Positions 1 through 7,439 are shown, counted from the stretch's first letter. The stretch is DNA of 34,286 bases from DATAWZ01 sp036266975 (GCA_036266975.1 DATAWZ010000008.1:1-34286), one strand, 5' to 3'. The notes: generated by a model not told the origin, from the sequence alone. Program-made: numbers and translations.

Positions 1-790
1 CCAGGCCGACGCCCATCGCGCCGAGCAGCACGCGCTCGCGCTCGAATGCGTGCATGATCTGATGGAAGCCGCGGCCGACCTCGCCGAGGACGCGCTCGTC
101 GGGGACGAAGACATCGTCCAGGGCGACCTCGCGGGTGTCCGAGGAATGCCAGCCCATCTTCTTCAGCGGCGCCGACAGGGTCATGCCCGGCTCGTCGCGC
201 TCGAGGATGAACGTGGTGATGCCCCGGTGGCCGGCGCCCGGGTCGGTCTTGGCCGCGACGATGATCGTCTCGGCGAAGCCCGCGTTGGTGATGAACATCT
301 TCGTGCCGCTGATCCGCCAGCCGCCGTCGACGCGCTTGGCCGGCGTCTTGATGCCGGCGACGTCCGAGCCCGCGCCGGGCTCGGTCACCGCGATGGCGAC
401 GACGTGCTCGCCGCGGATCATCGGCGCCAGGTAGCGGGTGCGCTGCTCGAGCGTGCCGAAGTGCGAGAGATGGGGGGAGGCCATGTAGGCGTTCACGCCG
501 ATCGTCACCGCGATGCCGCCGCACGAGCGGCCGAGCTCCTCCATCAGCACGGTGCGGGCGAGCATGCCGCCGCCCACGCCGCCGTCCTCGGCGGGGTGGC
601 CGATCCCGAGCAGGCCCGCGGCGGCGAGCTTGGGCAGCAGCTCGAGCGGGAACGTCCCCTGCTCCTCGGCGTCGCGGATCAGCGGGCGCACCTCGTTGTC
701 GACGAAGCTGCGGCACACCTCGCGGAAGTGGCTCAGGTCATCGTCGAGCTCGAACGAGGGCGGGGTGGCCGGGACGGTGGTGGTGCTCAC
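1..790 (-). CDS. Acyl-CoA dehydrogenase, partial (C-terminus outside window)
   Basis: FAD-dependent alpha,beta-dehydrogenation of an acyl-CoA, the first step of beta-oxidation. I translated the minus strand from a GTG at 790 and obtained 263 codons that run off the left edge with no stop. Visible motifs are the ACAD middle-domain signature TEPGAGSDVAGIKT, then SGTKMFITNAG and KKMGWHSSDTREV, all in the usual order. The N-terminal helical domain is complete; the C-terminal helical domain with the catalytic Glu is missing. The start is supported by an AGGAG-type ribosome site about 15-20 bases upstream in a purine-rich run (797-810). The TetR gene at 811-1428 lies immediately upstream on the same strand and is the likely regulator. 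The chain-length or steroid substrate cannot be read from this fragment. Confidence 0.93.
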   Translation of the reverse strand, partial: MSTTTVPATPPSFELDDDLSHFREVCRSFVDNEVRPLIRDAEEQGTFPLELLPKLAAAGLLGIGHPAEDGGVGGGMLARTVLMEELGRSCGGIAVTIGVNAYMASPHLSHFGTLEQRTRYLAPMIRGEHVVAIAVTEPGAGSDVAGIKTPAKRVDGGWRISGTKMFITNAGFAETIIVAAKTDPGAGHRGITTFILERDEPGMTLSAPLKKMGWHSSDTREVALDDVFVPDERVLGEVGRGFHQIMHAFERERVLLGAMGVGL

Positions 791-810
791 GACGGGTTCC
801 TCTCTCTCCT

Positions 811-1428
811 CTATTTTCGACCGACCGGTCGGACGCCGGAGGATAGCCCGGCGAGCATGGCGTCCGCAATCTGGGCGCCGAGCTCGCGCGGCGAGAGCGC
901 TCCGGCGGGGTCGTACCACTTGTACACCCAGTTGGCGGCGCCCAGCACGGCGTTGACGAACACCCGCGGGGTGCAGGGCAGCACGAACACGCCCTCCTGC
1001 ACGCCGCGCGCGACCAGGGCGAGCAACGCGTCCTCGTAGGCGCGCCGGTCGCGCAGCACCGTGCGCAGCATCGGCCGCGGCAGCTCGGCCTCCTCCTCGA
1101 AGAAGACCCGCAGCAGGTTGCGCTTCTCACAGGTGTACGCGACCCGCTGGACGATCACCTCGCGCAGCGCGGCGGCGACGTCGAGCTCGCTCGCGGCGAT
1201 CGCGTGCACCGCGGTGACGCTCTCGTGCAGGACTTCCTCGTAGAGCTCGACCAGCACCCGCTCCTTGCTCTGCACGTAGTGGTACAGCGCCGGTTTGGAC
1301 AGTCCGACGCGCGCCGCGAGGCCGTGCATCGAGGTCGCGCGATAGCCGCATTCGCTGAATAGCTCCACGGCGGCATCGAGCACCTGACGGCGGCGGGCCT
1401 CGGTGCGCTCGGGGGAGGCGGCGGGCAT
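811..1428 (-). CDS. TetR-family transcriptional regulator
   Basis: 205-residue repressor of usual TetR length. The N-terminal helix-turn-helix is clear at residues ~10-57: RRRQVLDAAVELFSECGY, then a recognition-helix region with GLSKPALYHYVQSKERVL. The rest is a helical ligand-binding domain with no class I recognised. It is followed after 20 bases by an acyl-CoA dehydrogenase on the same strand, so an acyl-CoA-responsive role like FadR or KstR2 is a reasonable inference. Its own upstream region has a TAGGAT -10-like hexamer (1439-1444, minus strand) 10 bases before the ATG and a 13-bp palindrome directly against the start codon (1429-1441). This fits autorepression and a leaderless mRNA. Confidence 0.9.
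   Translation of the reverse strand: MPAASPERTEARRRQVLDAAVELFSECGYRATSMHGLAARVGLSKPALYHYVQSKERVLVELYEEVLHESVTAVHAIAASELDVAAALREVIVQRVAYTCEKRNLLRVFFEEEAELPRPMLRTVLRDRRAYEDALLALVARGVQEGVFVLPCTPRVFVNAVLGAANWVYKWYDPAGALSPRELGAQIADAMLAGLSSGVRPVGRK
821..832. promoter_or_regulatory. Candidate TetR operator, perfect 12-bp palindrome
   Basis: CCGACCGGTCGG is its own reverse complement. It lies in the last codons of the TetR gene and 31-42 bases before the GTG of the acyl-CoA dehydrogenase, where an operator for that gene would be expected. Palindromes of this ACCGACCGGTCGGT type are familiar as actinobacterial TetR operators. Binding by this particular TetR is inference. Confidence 0.5.
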
Positions 1429-1504
1429 GATCGTGACGATCCTACGTGCGCGGCGCCTTTCGGGCGTGCGCCCGGCCCCGTCCGAGTGCTAGCCTCGCGA
1501 GTCG
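1429..1504. promoter_or_regulatory. Divergent promoter region, TetR / HTH protein
   Basis: This 76-bp gap separates two divergent start codons. On the minus strand TAGGAT (1444-1439) precedes the TetR ATG by 10 bases. On the plus strand TAGCCT (1490-1495) precedes the ATG at 1505 by 9 bases. No Shine-Dalgarno sequence is seen for either gene. GATCGT-G-ACGATC (1429-1441) is a perfect odd palindrome touching the TetR start and overlapping its -10, a candidate autoregulatory operator. Confidence 0.5.
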
Positions 1505-1855
1505 ATGGACTCGGCGGACGGGCCGGACGATCTCCTGACGATCACTGCGGCGGCGCGCCTGGGGACCCTTTCCGAGAAGGCGCTTCGTCGCCGCATCGAG
1601 CGCGGAACGCTCGAGTCGGTTCGGGTCGGCGGGCAGCGCCTGATACCCCTGCGCGCGTTGCGCGAGGCCCGGCTACTGGACCCGGGCGCGAGCGCCGCAC
1701 AGGGCGGCGGCCCGGACATGCAGCGGATGGCGATCGAGTTGCTCATGCGCCAGGGGCGCCGGCTGGCCGAGCTCGAGCGGCGCGTGGCCGACCTCGAGCA
1801 CGAGCGCGAGCGCGCCGAGCACGCTCGGTTCTCGCCGGCCGACGGGGCGCCTTAG
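1505..1855 (+). CDS. Small excisionase/MerR-like helix-turn-helix protein
   Basis: 116 residues. Residues ~9-58 (LLTITAAARLGTLSEKALRR through GGQRLIPLRALREARLL) fit the short winged helix-turn-helix seen in excisionase- and MerR-like DNA-binding domains. The C-terminal third (ELLMRQGRRLAELERRVADL and on) is strongly charged with a heptad-like pattern and probably forms a dimerising coiled coil. A DNA-binding or regulatory role is likely; the target is unknown. No ribosome site is visible, and the -10-like TAGCCT nine bases upstream suggests leaderless translation. Its TAG stop overlaps the TAA stop of the convergent acyl-CoA ligase in the four bases TTAG (1852-1855). There is no integrase nearby, so a phage excisionase role is not supported. 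Confidence 0.75.
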   Translation: MDSADGPDDLLTITAAARLGTLSEKALRRRIERGTLESVRVGGQRLIPLRALREARLLDPGASAAQGGGPDMQRMAIELLMRQGRRLAELERRVADLEHERERAEHARFSPADGAP

Positions 1856-3651
1856 CCGTACAGCGCGTCGATCTGCTCGGCGTACTTCTCGGCGATCGGC
1901 TTGCGCTTGAGCTTCATCGTCGGCGTCAGCTCATCGCCGCCGGGCATCCACTCCGAGGGCAGCAGCGCGAAGCGCTTGATCTGCTCGACGCGCGAGAGCT
2001 GTTCGTTGGCGCGCTCGACCGACGCGGCGACCTCGGCCCTGAGCGCCTCGTGCTCGGTCAGCTGCGCGGGGCCGACGCCCTGCATGCCGCGCTCGCGCGC
2101 CCAGGTGCTCGCCGCGTCGGGGTCGAGGACGATCAGCGCGACGTTGTAGGGGCGCCGGTCGCCGACGCACACCGCCTGCCCGATGAGCCCGCCCGCGCTC
2201 TTGAGCGCCGACTCGATGTTCGCCGGCGACATGTTCTTGCCGGCGGCGTTGATGATCAGCTCCTTCTTGCGGTCGACGATTCTCAGATAGCCGTCCTGGT
2301 CGAACTCTCCGATGTCGCCGGTGTGCAGCCAGCGCTCGGCGTCGATCGTCTCGGCCGTCTTCTCGGGCTCGCCGCGATAGCCGCGCATCACCGTGGGGCC
2401 GCGGACGATCACCTCGCCGTCGTCGGCGATCGCGACCTCGACCCCCTCGATCGGCTTGCCCACCGTGCCGAGCCGCACGGCGTCCGTGGTGTTGCTCGTC
2501 GTCACGCAGGTCAGCTCGGACATGCCCCATACCTCCAGCGGGGTCAGGCCGAGCGCGGCGAAGAACTCGAGCAGATCGCGCGGAGACGGGGCGGCGCCAA
2601 CCACGACCCACTCACACTGGTCGAGCCCCAGCCGCGCGCGCAGCGGGGCCAGCACCCGCTCGTCGGCCTGCGCGTGGGCGGCGGCGAGCTCGGCGGGGAC
2701 CGGCTCACCCGCCTGCTGGAGGCGCACGACCTGCAGGGCCACGTCGATCGCGCCCGCGACCGCGGCCCGGCGCGCCTCGTCGGGGTCGGCGGCGAGCGCC
2801 GCCTGCAGCCCGGCGCGCATCTTCTCGAACACGCGCGGGACGCCGCCCCAGGCCGTCGGGTGCACCTCGACGACCGTCGCGGCCATCTTGGTCGCGTCGG
2901 CGCAGTAGGTGATGGTCAGGCCGTGGGTGTAGCCGAGGTAGAGGGTCGCCCAGCGGTCGGCGATGTGCGCGGAGGGCAGGTAGGAGACCGTGCGCCCGCC
3001 GGCCTTCGTCGGCAACGCGGTCGCCGTGGCGCGCAGCTCGGCGAGCATGTTGTCGTGGGTGATCTCCACGCCCTTGGGAAAGCCGGTCGTCCCCGACGTG
3101 TAGATCAGCGTGAGGATGTCCTCACCGTCGAGCGCGCGCCAGGCCGCCTCGTGGTCGTAGTCCTCGCTCGGGCGGGCCTGGAGCTCCTCCAGGGAGATCG
3201 TCCCCGGGACGTGGGGCTCGACGCACACCACGTGCTCGATCCCGGGCGCGGCGAGCAGCCGCTCGGCGAACTCGGGCTCGCAGATCGCCACGCGCGCGCC
3301 GGCATTGGTCATCAGGTGGCCGATCACCTCGGCCGGGAAGGTGTTGTAGACCGAGAAGGGCGTCGCGCCGAGGTGCATCGCGGCGACGTCGACGAGCGCG
3401 AACTCGGGGCGGTTGAACATCATCAGCGCGACGGCGTCGCCGCGGCGCACGCCCAGGCCGTGCAGGCCGGAGGCGATCAGCTCGACGTGCTGGGCGTACT
3501 GGCGCCAGGTGAGCTCCTGGGCCCCGCCCGGCGTGCGCAGGGCGATCTCGTCGGCTCGCTCGGCCGCCGTGGCCTGGAAGAGCTCGCACAGCGTGCGCGC
3601 GCTCTGCAGGCGCGCGTCGACATCGGGGTGAGTGGCGGCGGTGGCGTCCAT
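1852..3651 (-). CDS. Long-chain fatty-acid--CoA ligase (AMP-forming), FadD15-like
   Basis: Activates fatty acids to acyl-CoA through an acyl-adenylate, feeding the beta-oxidation genes in this window. It has 599 residues, typical of the bacterial long-chain synthetase (FadD15-type) group. The ATP-binding P-loop is YTSGTTGFPKG (residues 184-194). Later come WGMSELT (adenine-binding region), WLHTGDIGEFDQDGYL (A7) and IVDRKKELIINAAGKNMSP (A8, hinge and linker). A longer reading upstream of 3651 exists, but its residues are Arg/Pro-rich shadow sequence, so I start at the ATG leading into DATAATHPDVDARL. TACAGT (3663-3658) lies six bases before this ATG, suggesting a leaderless mRNA. It is divergent from the Rieske gene and convergent with the HTH gene. 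Confidence 0.94.
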   Translation of the reverse strand: MDATAATHPDVDARLQSARTLCELFQATAAERADEIALRTPGGAQELTWRQYAQHVELIASGLHGLGVRRGDAVALMMFNRPEFALVDVAAMHLGATPFSVYNTFPAEVIGHLMTNAGARVAICEPEFAERLLAAPGIEHVVCVEPHVPGTISLEELQARPSEDYDHEAAWRALDGEDILTLIYTSGTTGFPKGVEITHDNMLAELRATATALPTKAGGRTVSYLPSAHIADRWATLYLGYTHGLTITYCADATKMAATVVEVHPTAWGGVPRVFEKMRAGLQAALAADPDEARRAAVAGAIDVALQVVRLQQAGEPVPAELAAAHAQADERVLAPLRARLGLDQCEWVVVGAAPSPRDLLEFFAALGLTPLEVWGMSELTCVTTSNTTDAVRLGTVGKPIEGVEVAIADDGEVIVRGPTVMRGYRGEPEKTAETIDAERWLHTGDIGEFDQDGYLRIVDRKKELIINAAGKNMSPANIESALKSAGGLIGQAVCVGDRRPYNVALIVLDPDAASTWARERGMQGVGPAQLTEHEALRAEVAASVERANEQLSRVEQIKRFALLPSEWMPGGDELTPTMKLKRKPIAEKYAEQIDALYG

Positions 3652-3689
3652 GCGGCGACTGTACGCGGTTTTCCGCTTGAATGGGCGCC
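3652..3689. promoter_or_regulatory. Divergent promoter, acyl-CoA ligase / Rieske protein
   Basis: The gap between the ligase ATG (3651, minus) and the Rieske ATG (3681, plus) is only 29 bp. On the minus strand TACAGT (3663-3658) is six bases before the ligase start. On the plus strand TTGAAT (3677-3682) overlaps the ATG at 3681 and is seven bases before an in-frame GTG at 3690, which may be the real, leaderless Rieske start. Confidence 0.45.
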
Positions 3690-4055
3690 GTGGCCGACGA
3701 GCCGATCCGTCTGATCCCGATCCACGAGCTCGAGGAGCGCGGCGTGGTGCGCATCGATACGCCGCGCGGCCGGCTCGCCGTGGGCATCGCCGATGGCCAG
3801 CCGTTCGCGGTCTCCGATCGCTGCCGGCACCTCGGCGCCTCGCTGGGCGAGGGGACGGTGACGTCCAGGGGCTGCCTGCGCTGTCCATGGCACGGCGCCG
3901 AGTACGACGTGCGCAGCGGCCGGATGACGCGCGGGCCGCAGGGGATCATGTTCATGGCCGTGCGCGACGTGCTGCGCGCCTCGGTGAACATCGGCTTCAC
4001 GCTCAGGAGCCACCCCGTCGTCGAGCGCGACGGCGTGCTGTACCTGGCCGACTGA
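3681..4055 (+). CDS. Rieske [2Fe-2S] ferredoxin-like protein
   Basis: 124 residues, about the size of the stand-alone Rieske ferredoxins that pass electrons to oxygenases. Both cluster-binding boxes are intact: C48-x-H50 (CRHLGASLGEG) and C68-x2-H71 (CPWHGAEYDV). No transmembrane segment or catalytic oxygenase domain is seen, so it is an electron carrier and not itself the dioxygenase. Its partner is not adjacent; a link to the P450 at 27584 or to an oxygenase elsewhere is only speculation. The start may be ATG 3681 or GTG 3690 (MADEPIRLIP), as the upstream -10-like TTGAAT favours the latter. It is divergent from the acyl-CoA ligase and convergent with the UbiB-like gene. Confidence 0.9.
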   Translation: MGAVADEPIRLIPIHELEERGVVRIDTPRGRLAVGIADGQPFAVSDRCRHLGASLGEGTVTSRGCLRCPWHGAEYDVRSGRMTRGPQGIMFMAVRDVLRASVNIGFTLRSHPVVERDGVLYLAD

Positions 4056-4060
4056 GAACG

Positions 4061-4116
4061 CCCCTGTTGGAGGGGTTGTGCTGCGTAGACCACAATAACT
4101 CGGGTCTACGCAGCAC
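4061..4116. terminator. Two hairpins between convergent genes, one with 14-bp perfect arms
   Basis: CCCCT/AGGGG (4061-4065 / 4071-4075) is followed by a perfect 14-bp inverted repeat, GTGCTGCGTAGACC at 4078-4091 and its complement at 4103-4116, with an 11-base AT-rich loop. There is no T-tract. The position between the stops of the Rieske gene (4055) and the convergent UbiB-like gene (4151) suits a bidirectional terminator. The length of the arms also fits a dispersed palindromic repeat. Confidence 0.6.
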
Positions 4117-4150
4117 TGCCCCCGCGCGCTGCGCCCGGACGGGCGGCCGG

Positions 4151-5332
4151 TCAGGGGCCGGTGGCGAGCGCGTCCCGGGCGAGGGCCAGCCAGTCCTCCT
4201 GCGCTCCGATCCGCGCCGCGGTGCCCAGCGCGCTGGCCACGCCGCGCAGCGGCCACAGGTCCGCCGGGTTCAGCCGCGCCCGGTCGACCAGCGGCGCGGC
4301 CGCCTTCGCCTGCGCGCCGAGTCGCTCCCCGGCGGCCACGACCGCGTCTGCGTCGAGCCGGGAGGACCCCTGCAGGTGCGTGGCCAGGACCGCGCGGGCG
4401 AGCGCGAGCACGGCCGGCCCGTCGCCCGGCGGCAGCGCGCCCAGCCGGCCGAGCGCGACACCGAGCGCCTCGCCGTCGCGGGCGCCGACCGCCGCGAGCA
4501 GCGCGCGCGCCGCGTCGAGCCGCGCGGGGTCGGCGGCGCGCGCGGCGCCGAAGTCGACGATGGCCAGGCGCCCGTCGTCGGCGACGAGCAGGTTGCCGGG
4601 GACGAGGTCGGCGTGGGCGAGGCCGAGCGTCGGCGCGCCGAAGGCGAAGCGCACGACGCGCCGGGCGGCGCGCGCGGCGTCCGCGCCGCTCGCCTCCAGC
4701 ACGGGGGTGCCGGCGACCCACTCGCTCACCAGCACGTACTCGTGGGTGAGCGCGCCGATCGGCGCGGGGATCAGCAGGTCGGGATGGTCGCGGAAGCTGC
4801 GGTGCATCCCGCGCTGCACGTCGCGCTCGTGCTCGAGGTCGAGCTCCTCGGAGAGCCGCTCGCGCACCTCGGCCAGCAGCGCCGGGACCTCGAGCGCCGG
4901 CGCCGCGACGGCGAGCGGCAGCGCGAGGACGTCGAGCAGCGCCAGGTCGGCGCGCAGCGAGCGCGGCAGCCCGGGCCGTAGGACCTTGACCGCCACGGGG
5001 GCCCCCTCGCGCACGCCGCGGTGCACCTGGGCGATCGGGGTGACCGCGACCGGGGCGGCGAGGTCGAGCTCGTCGAGCTCGGCGCTCGGCTTGGCGTCCC
5101 ACGCGTCGCGCAGCACCCGCTCGACATCGCGCGCCTTCAGCGGCTGGCAGGCCCGCTCGTGGGCGTCGGCGAGCTCGCGGGCGAGCGCCTGGCCGCGCGA
5201 GTCGACGAGCCAGGCGGGGTCGATCGCCTCGTGCAGGCGGGCGAGGACGACTCGGCCGGTGGGCGCGCTTCGCACCAGGCGCATCGCTGCGGTGGCGAGC
5301 GCCTCCAGGCGGGCGATGGCGTCAGGCGGCAC
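4151..5332 (-). CDS. ABC1/UbiB/AarF-family atypical kinase, short variant
   Basis: 393 residues of the protein-kinase-like ABC1/UbiB family, linked in other organisms to quinone biosynthesis and lipid-soluble electron carriers. Visible motifs are VTPIAQVHRGV (the Ala-rich ATP-loop equivalent), VAVKVLRPG (ATP-binding Lys), SEWVAGTPVLEA, HADLVPGNLLV (catalytic-loop equivalent) and IVDFGAA (metal-binding DFG). The family's N-terminal KxGQ motif is not recognisable, and the protein is shorter than the usual 450-550 residues. The start is the GTG at 5332, which overlaps the stop of the coiled-coil gene by 11 bases; this excludes the longer frame running through that gene. It is the last gene of the MerR / coiled-coil / kinase operon, so translational coupling is likely. 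Substrate unknown. Confidence 0.86.
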   Translation of the reverse strand: MPPDAIARLEALATAAMRLVRSAPTGRVVLARLHEAIDPAWLVDSRGQALARELADAHERACQPLKARDVERVLRDAWDAKPSAELDELDLAAPVAVTPIAQVHRGVREGAPVAVKVLRPGLPRSLRADLALLDVLALPLAVAAPALEVPALLAEVRERLSEELDLEHERDVQRGMHRSFRDHPDLLIPAPIGALTHEYVLVSEWVAGTPVLEASGADAARAARRVVRFAFGAPTLGLAHADLVPGNLLVADDGRLAIVDFGAARAADPARLDAARALLAAVGARDGEALGVALGRLGALPPGDGPAVLALARAVLATHLQGSSRLDADAVVAAGERLGAQAKAAAPLVDRARLNPADLWPLRGVASALGTAARIGAQEDWLALARDALATGP

Positions 5333-5690
5333 TCGCGTCGGCGTCCGGCGCGGGCGCCGAGGGATCCTCGCGCAGCCGCCCGCGGCGGCGGAACGGGTGC
5401 GTGAGCGTGTCGACGCGCTCGTCGATGCGCTCCAGCCGCTCGTCGAGGCTCTGGAACTCCTCGCGCAGCCCGATGATCTCCTGCTTGAGGTCGTCCAGGT
5501 CGCCGCGCAGATCGCGGACTGCGGCGTGCATCCCGGTGACCTCGTCGTCCATGTGCTCGGTGCTCGCGCGCAGCGCCCGCAGGTGCGCGGCGATCTCCGG
5601 CAGGGCGCGCAGCAGTCCGACGACGTCACCGGAGACCCCGGTCAGCCGGCGCCCGAGGGCGGCCACGACGCGATCGTCGGCGACGGCCAT
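5322..5690 (-). CDS. Small coiled-coil protein between MerR and UbiB-like genes
   Basis: 122 residues, family not recognised. Residues ~53-98 form regular heptads (VRDLRGD, LDDLKQE, IIGLREE, FQSLDER, LERIDER, VDTL), each with hydrophobic a and d positions, so a parallel coiled coil or phasin-like helix is expected. The C-terminus is basic, then Ala/Pro/Asp-rich. There is no signal peptide or membrane helix. The ATG shares one base with the TGA of the MerR gene (TGATG) and the 3' end overlaps the kinase start by 11 bases, so all three should be translated together. Its position suggests an adaptor or scaffold for the kinase or a lipid-surface protein; both are inference. Confidence 0.82.
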   Translation of the reverse strand: MAVADDRVVAALGRRLTGVSGDVVGLLRALPEIAAHLRALRASTEHMDDEVTGMHAAVRDLRGDLDDLKQEIIGLREEFQSLDERLERIDERVDTLTHPFRRRGRLREDPSAPAPDADASAA

Positions 5691-6475
5691 CAGCGGCCCT
5701 TGGACATGCGGGCGAGCTCGCGACCGAAGGCGGTCTCGACCTCCTGGGTCATCTGCTGCTGGTAGACCGAGATGACGGCCTGGGAGGAGATCGGCCGCAG
5801 CCGCTCGATCGTCTCGACCATCGTCGGCCATTCCTCGGTCGGATAGCCGCGTTCGGCGAACGGCTTCCACACATCCTCGACGAACAGGCGCACGAACTCG
5901 CGTGCGATCGCCGAGCAGTGCTCGCGCACCTTCTCGCCGACCGCCTGGGCGTGGGAGAGGGGGACGCCGTCGGCGACGACCTCGGCGGCCATTTCGATCA
6001 GCGAGGGCATCGGCGCCTCGTAGCGCCCGTCGCCCAGGGGCACGAGCGTCTTCATGTGCTCGGCCCGCGCGAGCGCCTGCGGGCCGACCTCCGGCCCGAA
6101 GCGGGCGATCAGGTCCTCGGCGGTGAAGATCCGCGGCTGCTCGGTCTCGAACGGCGTCGTGAGCGTCTGCCGGACGGTCAGCAGGTCGAGCGGGCGCCCG
6201 CCGGTCTGGTCGATCAGCCGCTTGATCCCGCGCAGGTTGAACCCCTCGGCCTGGAGCTGGAGGATCAGCCGCAGGCGCAGCAGGTGCTCCTGGCCGTAGT
6301 AGCCGACGCGGTCGCGCACGATCGGCGCGGGCAGCAGGCCGTTGGTGCGGTGCGAGCGGATGTTGCGCACCGTCATGCCACTCGCGGCGGCGAGCTGCTC
6401 GATGGTCAAGAGCTCCTCCTGTGGCGCGGGCGCCTCGTCGGGCACGGCGTGCAGGCGCTCGGGCGCGGGGGCCAT
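5690..6475 (-). CDS. MerR-family transcriptional regulator
   Basis: 261 residues, longer than classical metal-sensing MerR proteins. The N-terminal winged helix domain is clear (LLTIEQLAAASGMTVRNIRS, then NGLLPAPIVRDRVGYYGQEH), followed by the MerR dimerisation-type helix LRLRLILQLQAEGFNLRGIK. The C-terminal ~150 residues are a helical domain with no metal-binding cysteines, so an organic ligand or protein partner is likely. It heads an operon with the coiled-coil and UbiB-like genes and is divergent from a short-chain dehydrogenase, the obvious second target. TAGCAT (6490-6485) lies nine bases before the ATG with no Shine-Dalgarno sequence, consistent with a leaderless mRNA. Confidence 0.9.
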   Translation of the reverse strand: MAPAPERLHAVPDEAPAPQEELLTIEQLAAASGMTVRNIRSHRTNGLLPAPIVRDRVGYYGQEHLLRLRLILQLQAEGFNLRGIKRLIDQTGGRPLDLLTVRQTLTTPFETEQPRIFTAEDLIARFGPEVGPQALARAEHMKTLVPLGDGRYEAPMPSLIEMAAEVVADGVPLSHAQAVGEKVREHCSAIAREFVRLFVEDVWKPFAERGYPTEEWPTMVETIERLRPISSQAVISVYQQQMTQEVETAFGRELARMSKGR

Positions 6476-6547
6476 GGTGCGCGGATGCTACCAGCGCGAG
6501 ATGTCGCGCTGTTTGTCGTGACACCATTTGATGTAGACTTCCGGCGG
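6476..6547. promoter_or_regulatory. Divergent promoter, MerR operon / short-chain dehydrogenase
   Basis: The minus-strand -10-like TAGCAT (6490-6485) is nine bases from the MerR ATG. The plus-strand TAGACT (6534-6539) is eight bases from the dehydrogenase ATG. Between them TGTCGCG (6502-6508) and CGTGACA (6517-6523) form an inverted repeat matching at six of seven positions with an 8-base spacer. It is a candidate operator for the MerR protein. Confidence 0.45.
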
Positions 6548-7429
6548 ATGGCTGGTCGCACCGTCCTGATCACCGGCGCCGCTCGCGGCATCGGCGCGGC
6601 CAGCGCCCGCGAGCTCGCGCGGCGCGGCTGGAACGTCGCCCTCGTGGGCCTGGAGCCCGACGAGCTCGCCGCGGTGAGCGAGTCGATCGGTCCCGCCGCC
6701 ACCTGGTTCGAGGCCGACGTCACCGACCTGGCGGCGCTCGAGACCGCGGTCGCCGGCGCCGTCGAGCGCTTCGGCGGCCTGGACGCGCTCGTGGCCAACG
6801 CGGGCATCGCCTCGTTCGGCACCGTGGCGGTCACCGACCCGCGGGCCTTCGCGCACACCGTCGAGGTCAATCTGATCGGCGCCTTCAACACCGTCCACGC
6901 CGCGCTGCCGGCGATCGGCGAGCGCCGCGGCCACATCCTCGTCGTCGCCTCGGTGGCCTCATTCACGCCGTTGGCCGGAATGTCCGCTTACAGCGCGAGC
7001 AAGGCAGGCGCCGAGGCGCTCGCGAGCTCGCTCGCCGGTGAGGTCGTCCACCGCGGCGTGACCGTCGGCAGCGTGCACCCCTCGTGGATCGACACCGATC
7101 TGGTGCGCGACGCGATGGCCGACCTGGAGGGCTTTCGCCGGCTGCGGCGGCTGCTGCCCTGGCCGGTGCGCTCGACGACCTCGGTGGAGGCCTGCGCCAC
7201 GGCGATCGCCGACGGCACCGAGCGCCGCGCGCGACGCGTGTACGTCCCGCGCTCGGCCGCGCTGATCTACTGGCTGCGCCCGTGGCTGCAGAACCCGCTG
7301 ACCCTGCGGCTGAGCGGGCGGTTCAGCCGGCGGATCGTGCCCGGCCTCGAGGCCGAAGTGGTCGCGCTGGGGCGCTCGATGAGCGAGCGCACGAGCGAGC
7401 TCAGCGACCGCGTCGCGGCCAGCCGCTGA
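6548..7429 (+). CDS. Short-chain dehydrogenase/reductase
   Basis: 293-residue classical SDR, a likely NAD(P)-dependent alcohol/ketone oxidoreductase. It carries the cofactor motif TGAARGIG near the N-terminus, NAGIASFG, the catalytic Ser in VVASVASF, and the YSASK Tyr/Lys pair. The SDR fold is followed by an unusual ~50-residue C-terminal extension with an aromatic, partly hydrophobic stretch (SAALIYWLRPWLQNPLTL), which may associate with the membrane. A longer upstream frame crosses the divergent MerR gene and is rejected; the ATG at 6548 begins directly with the Rossmann strand (MAGRTVLITGAARGIG). There is no ribosome site, and TAGACT eight bases upstream suggests a leaderless start. Substrate unknown; a lipid or steroid is plausible from context. 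Confidence 0.92.
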   Translation: MAGRTVLITGAARGIGAASARELARRGWNVALVGLEPDELAAVSESIGPAATWFEADVTDLAALETAVAGAVERFGGLDALVANAGIASFGTVAVTDPRAFAHTVEVNLIGAFNTVHAALPAIGERRGHILVVASVASFTPLAGMSAYSASKAGAEALASSLAGEVVHRGVTVGSVHPSWIDTDLVRDAMADLEGFRRLRRLLPWPVRSTTSVEACATAIADGTERRARRVYVPRSAALIYWLRPWLQNPLTLRLSGRFSRRIVPGLEAEVVALGRSMSERTSELSDRVAASR

Positions 7430-7439
7430 CCTTCGGCGG

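Noticed and set aside
1505..1855. Phage or plasmid excisionase
   Set aside because: The helix-turn-helix is excisionase-like, but there is no integrase, attachment-site repeat or phage gene nearby.
1486..3714. A 742-codon open frame on the plus strand opposite the acyl-CoA ligase
   Set aside because: It is Arg/Gly/Ala/Leu-rich shadow translation with no domain; the minus strand carries a complete ligase with all motifs.
3681..4055. Rieske protein as the redox partner of the P450 at 27584
   Set aside because: The genes are 24 kb apart, and P450 partners are normally [3Fe-4S] or adrenodoxin-type ferredoxins, so the link is unsupported.
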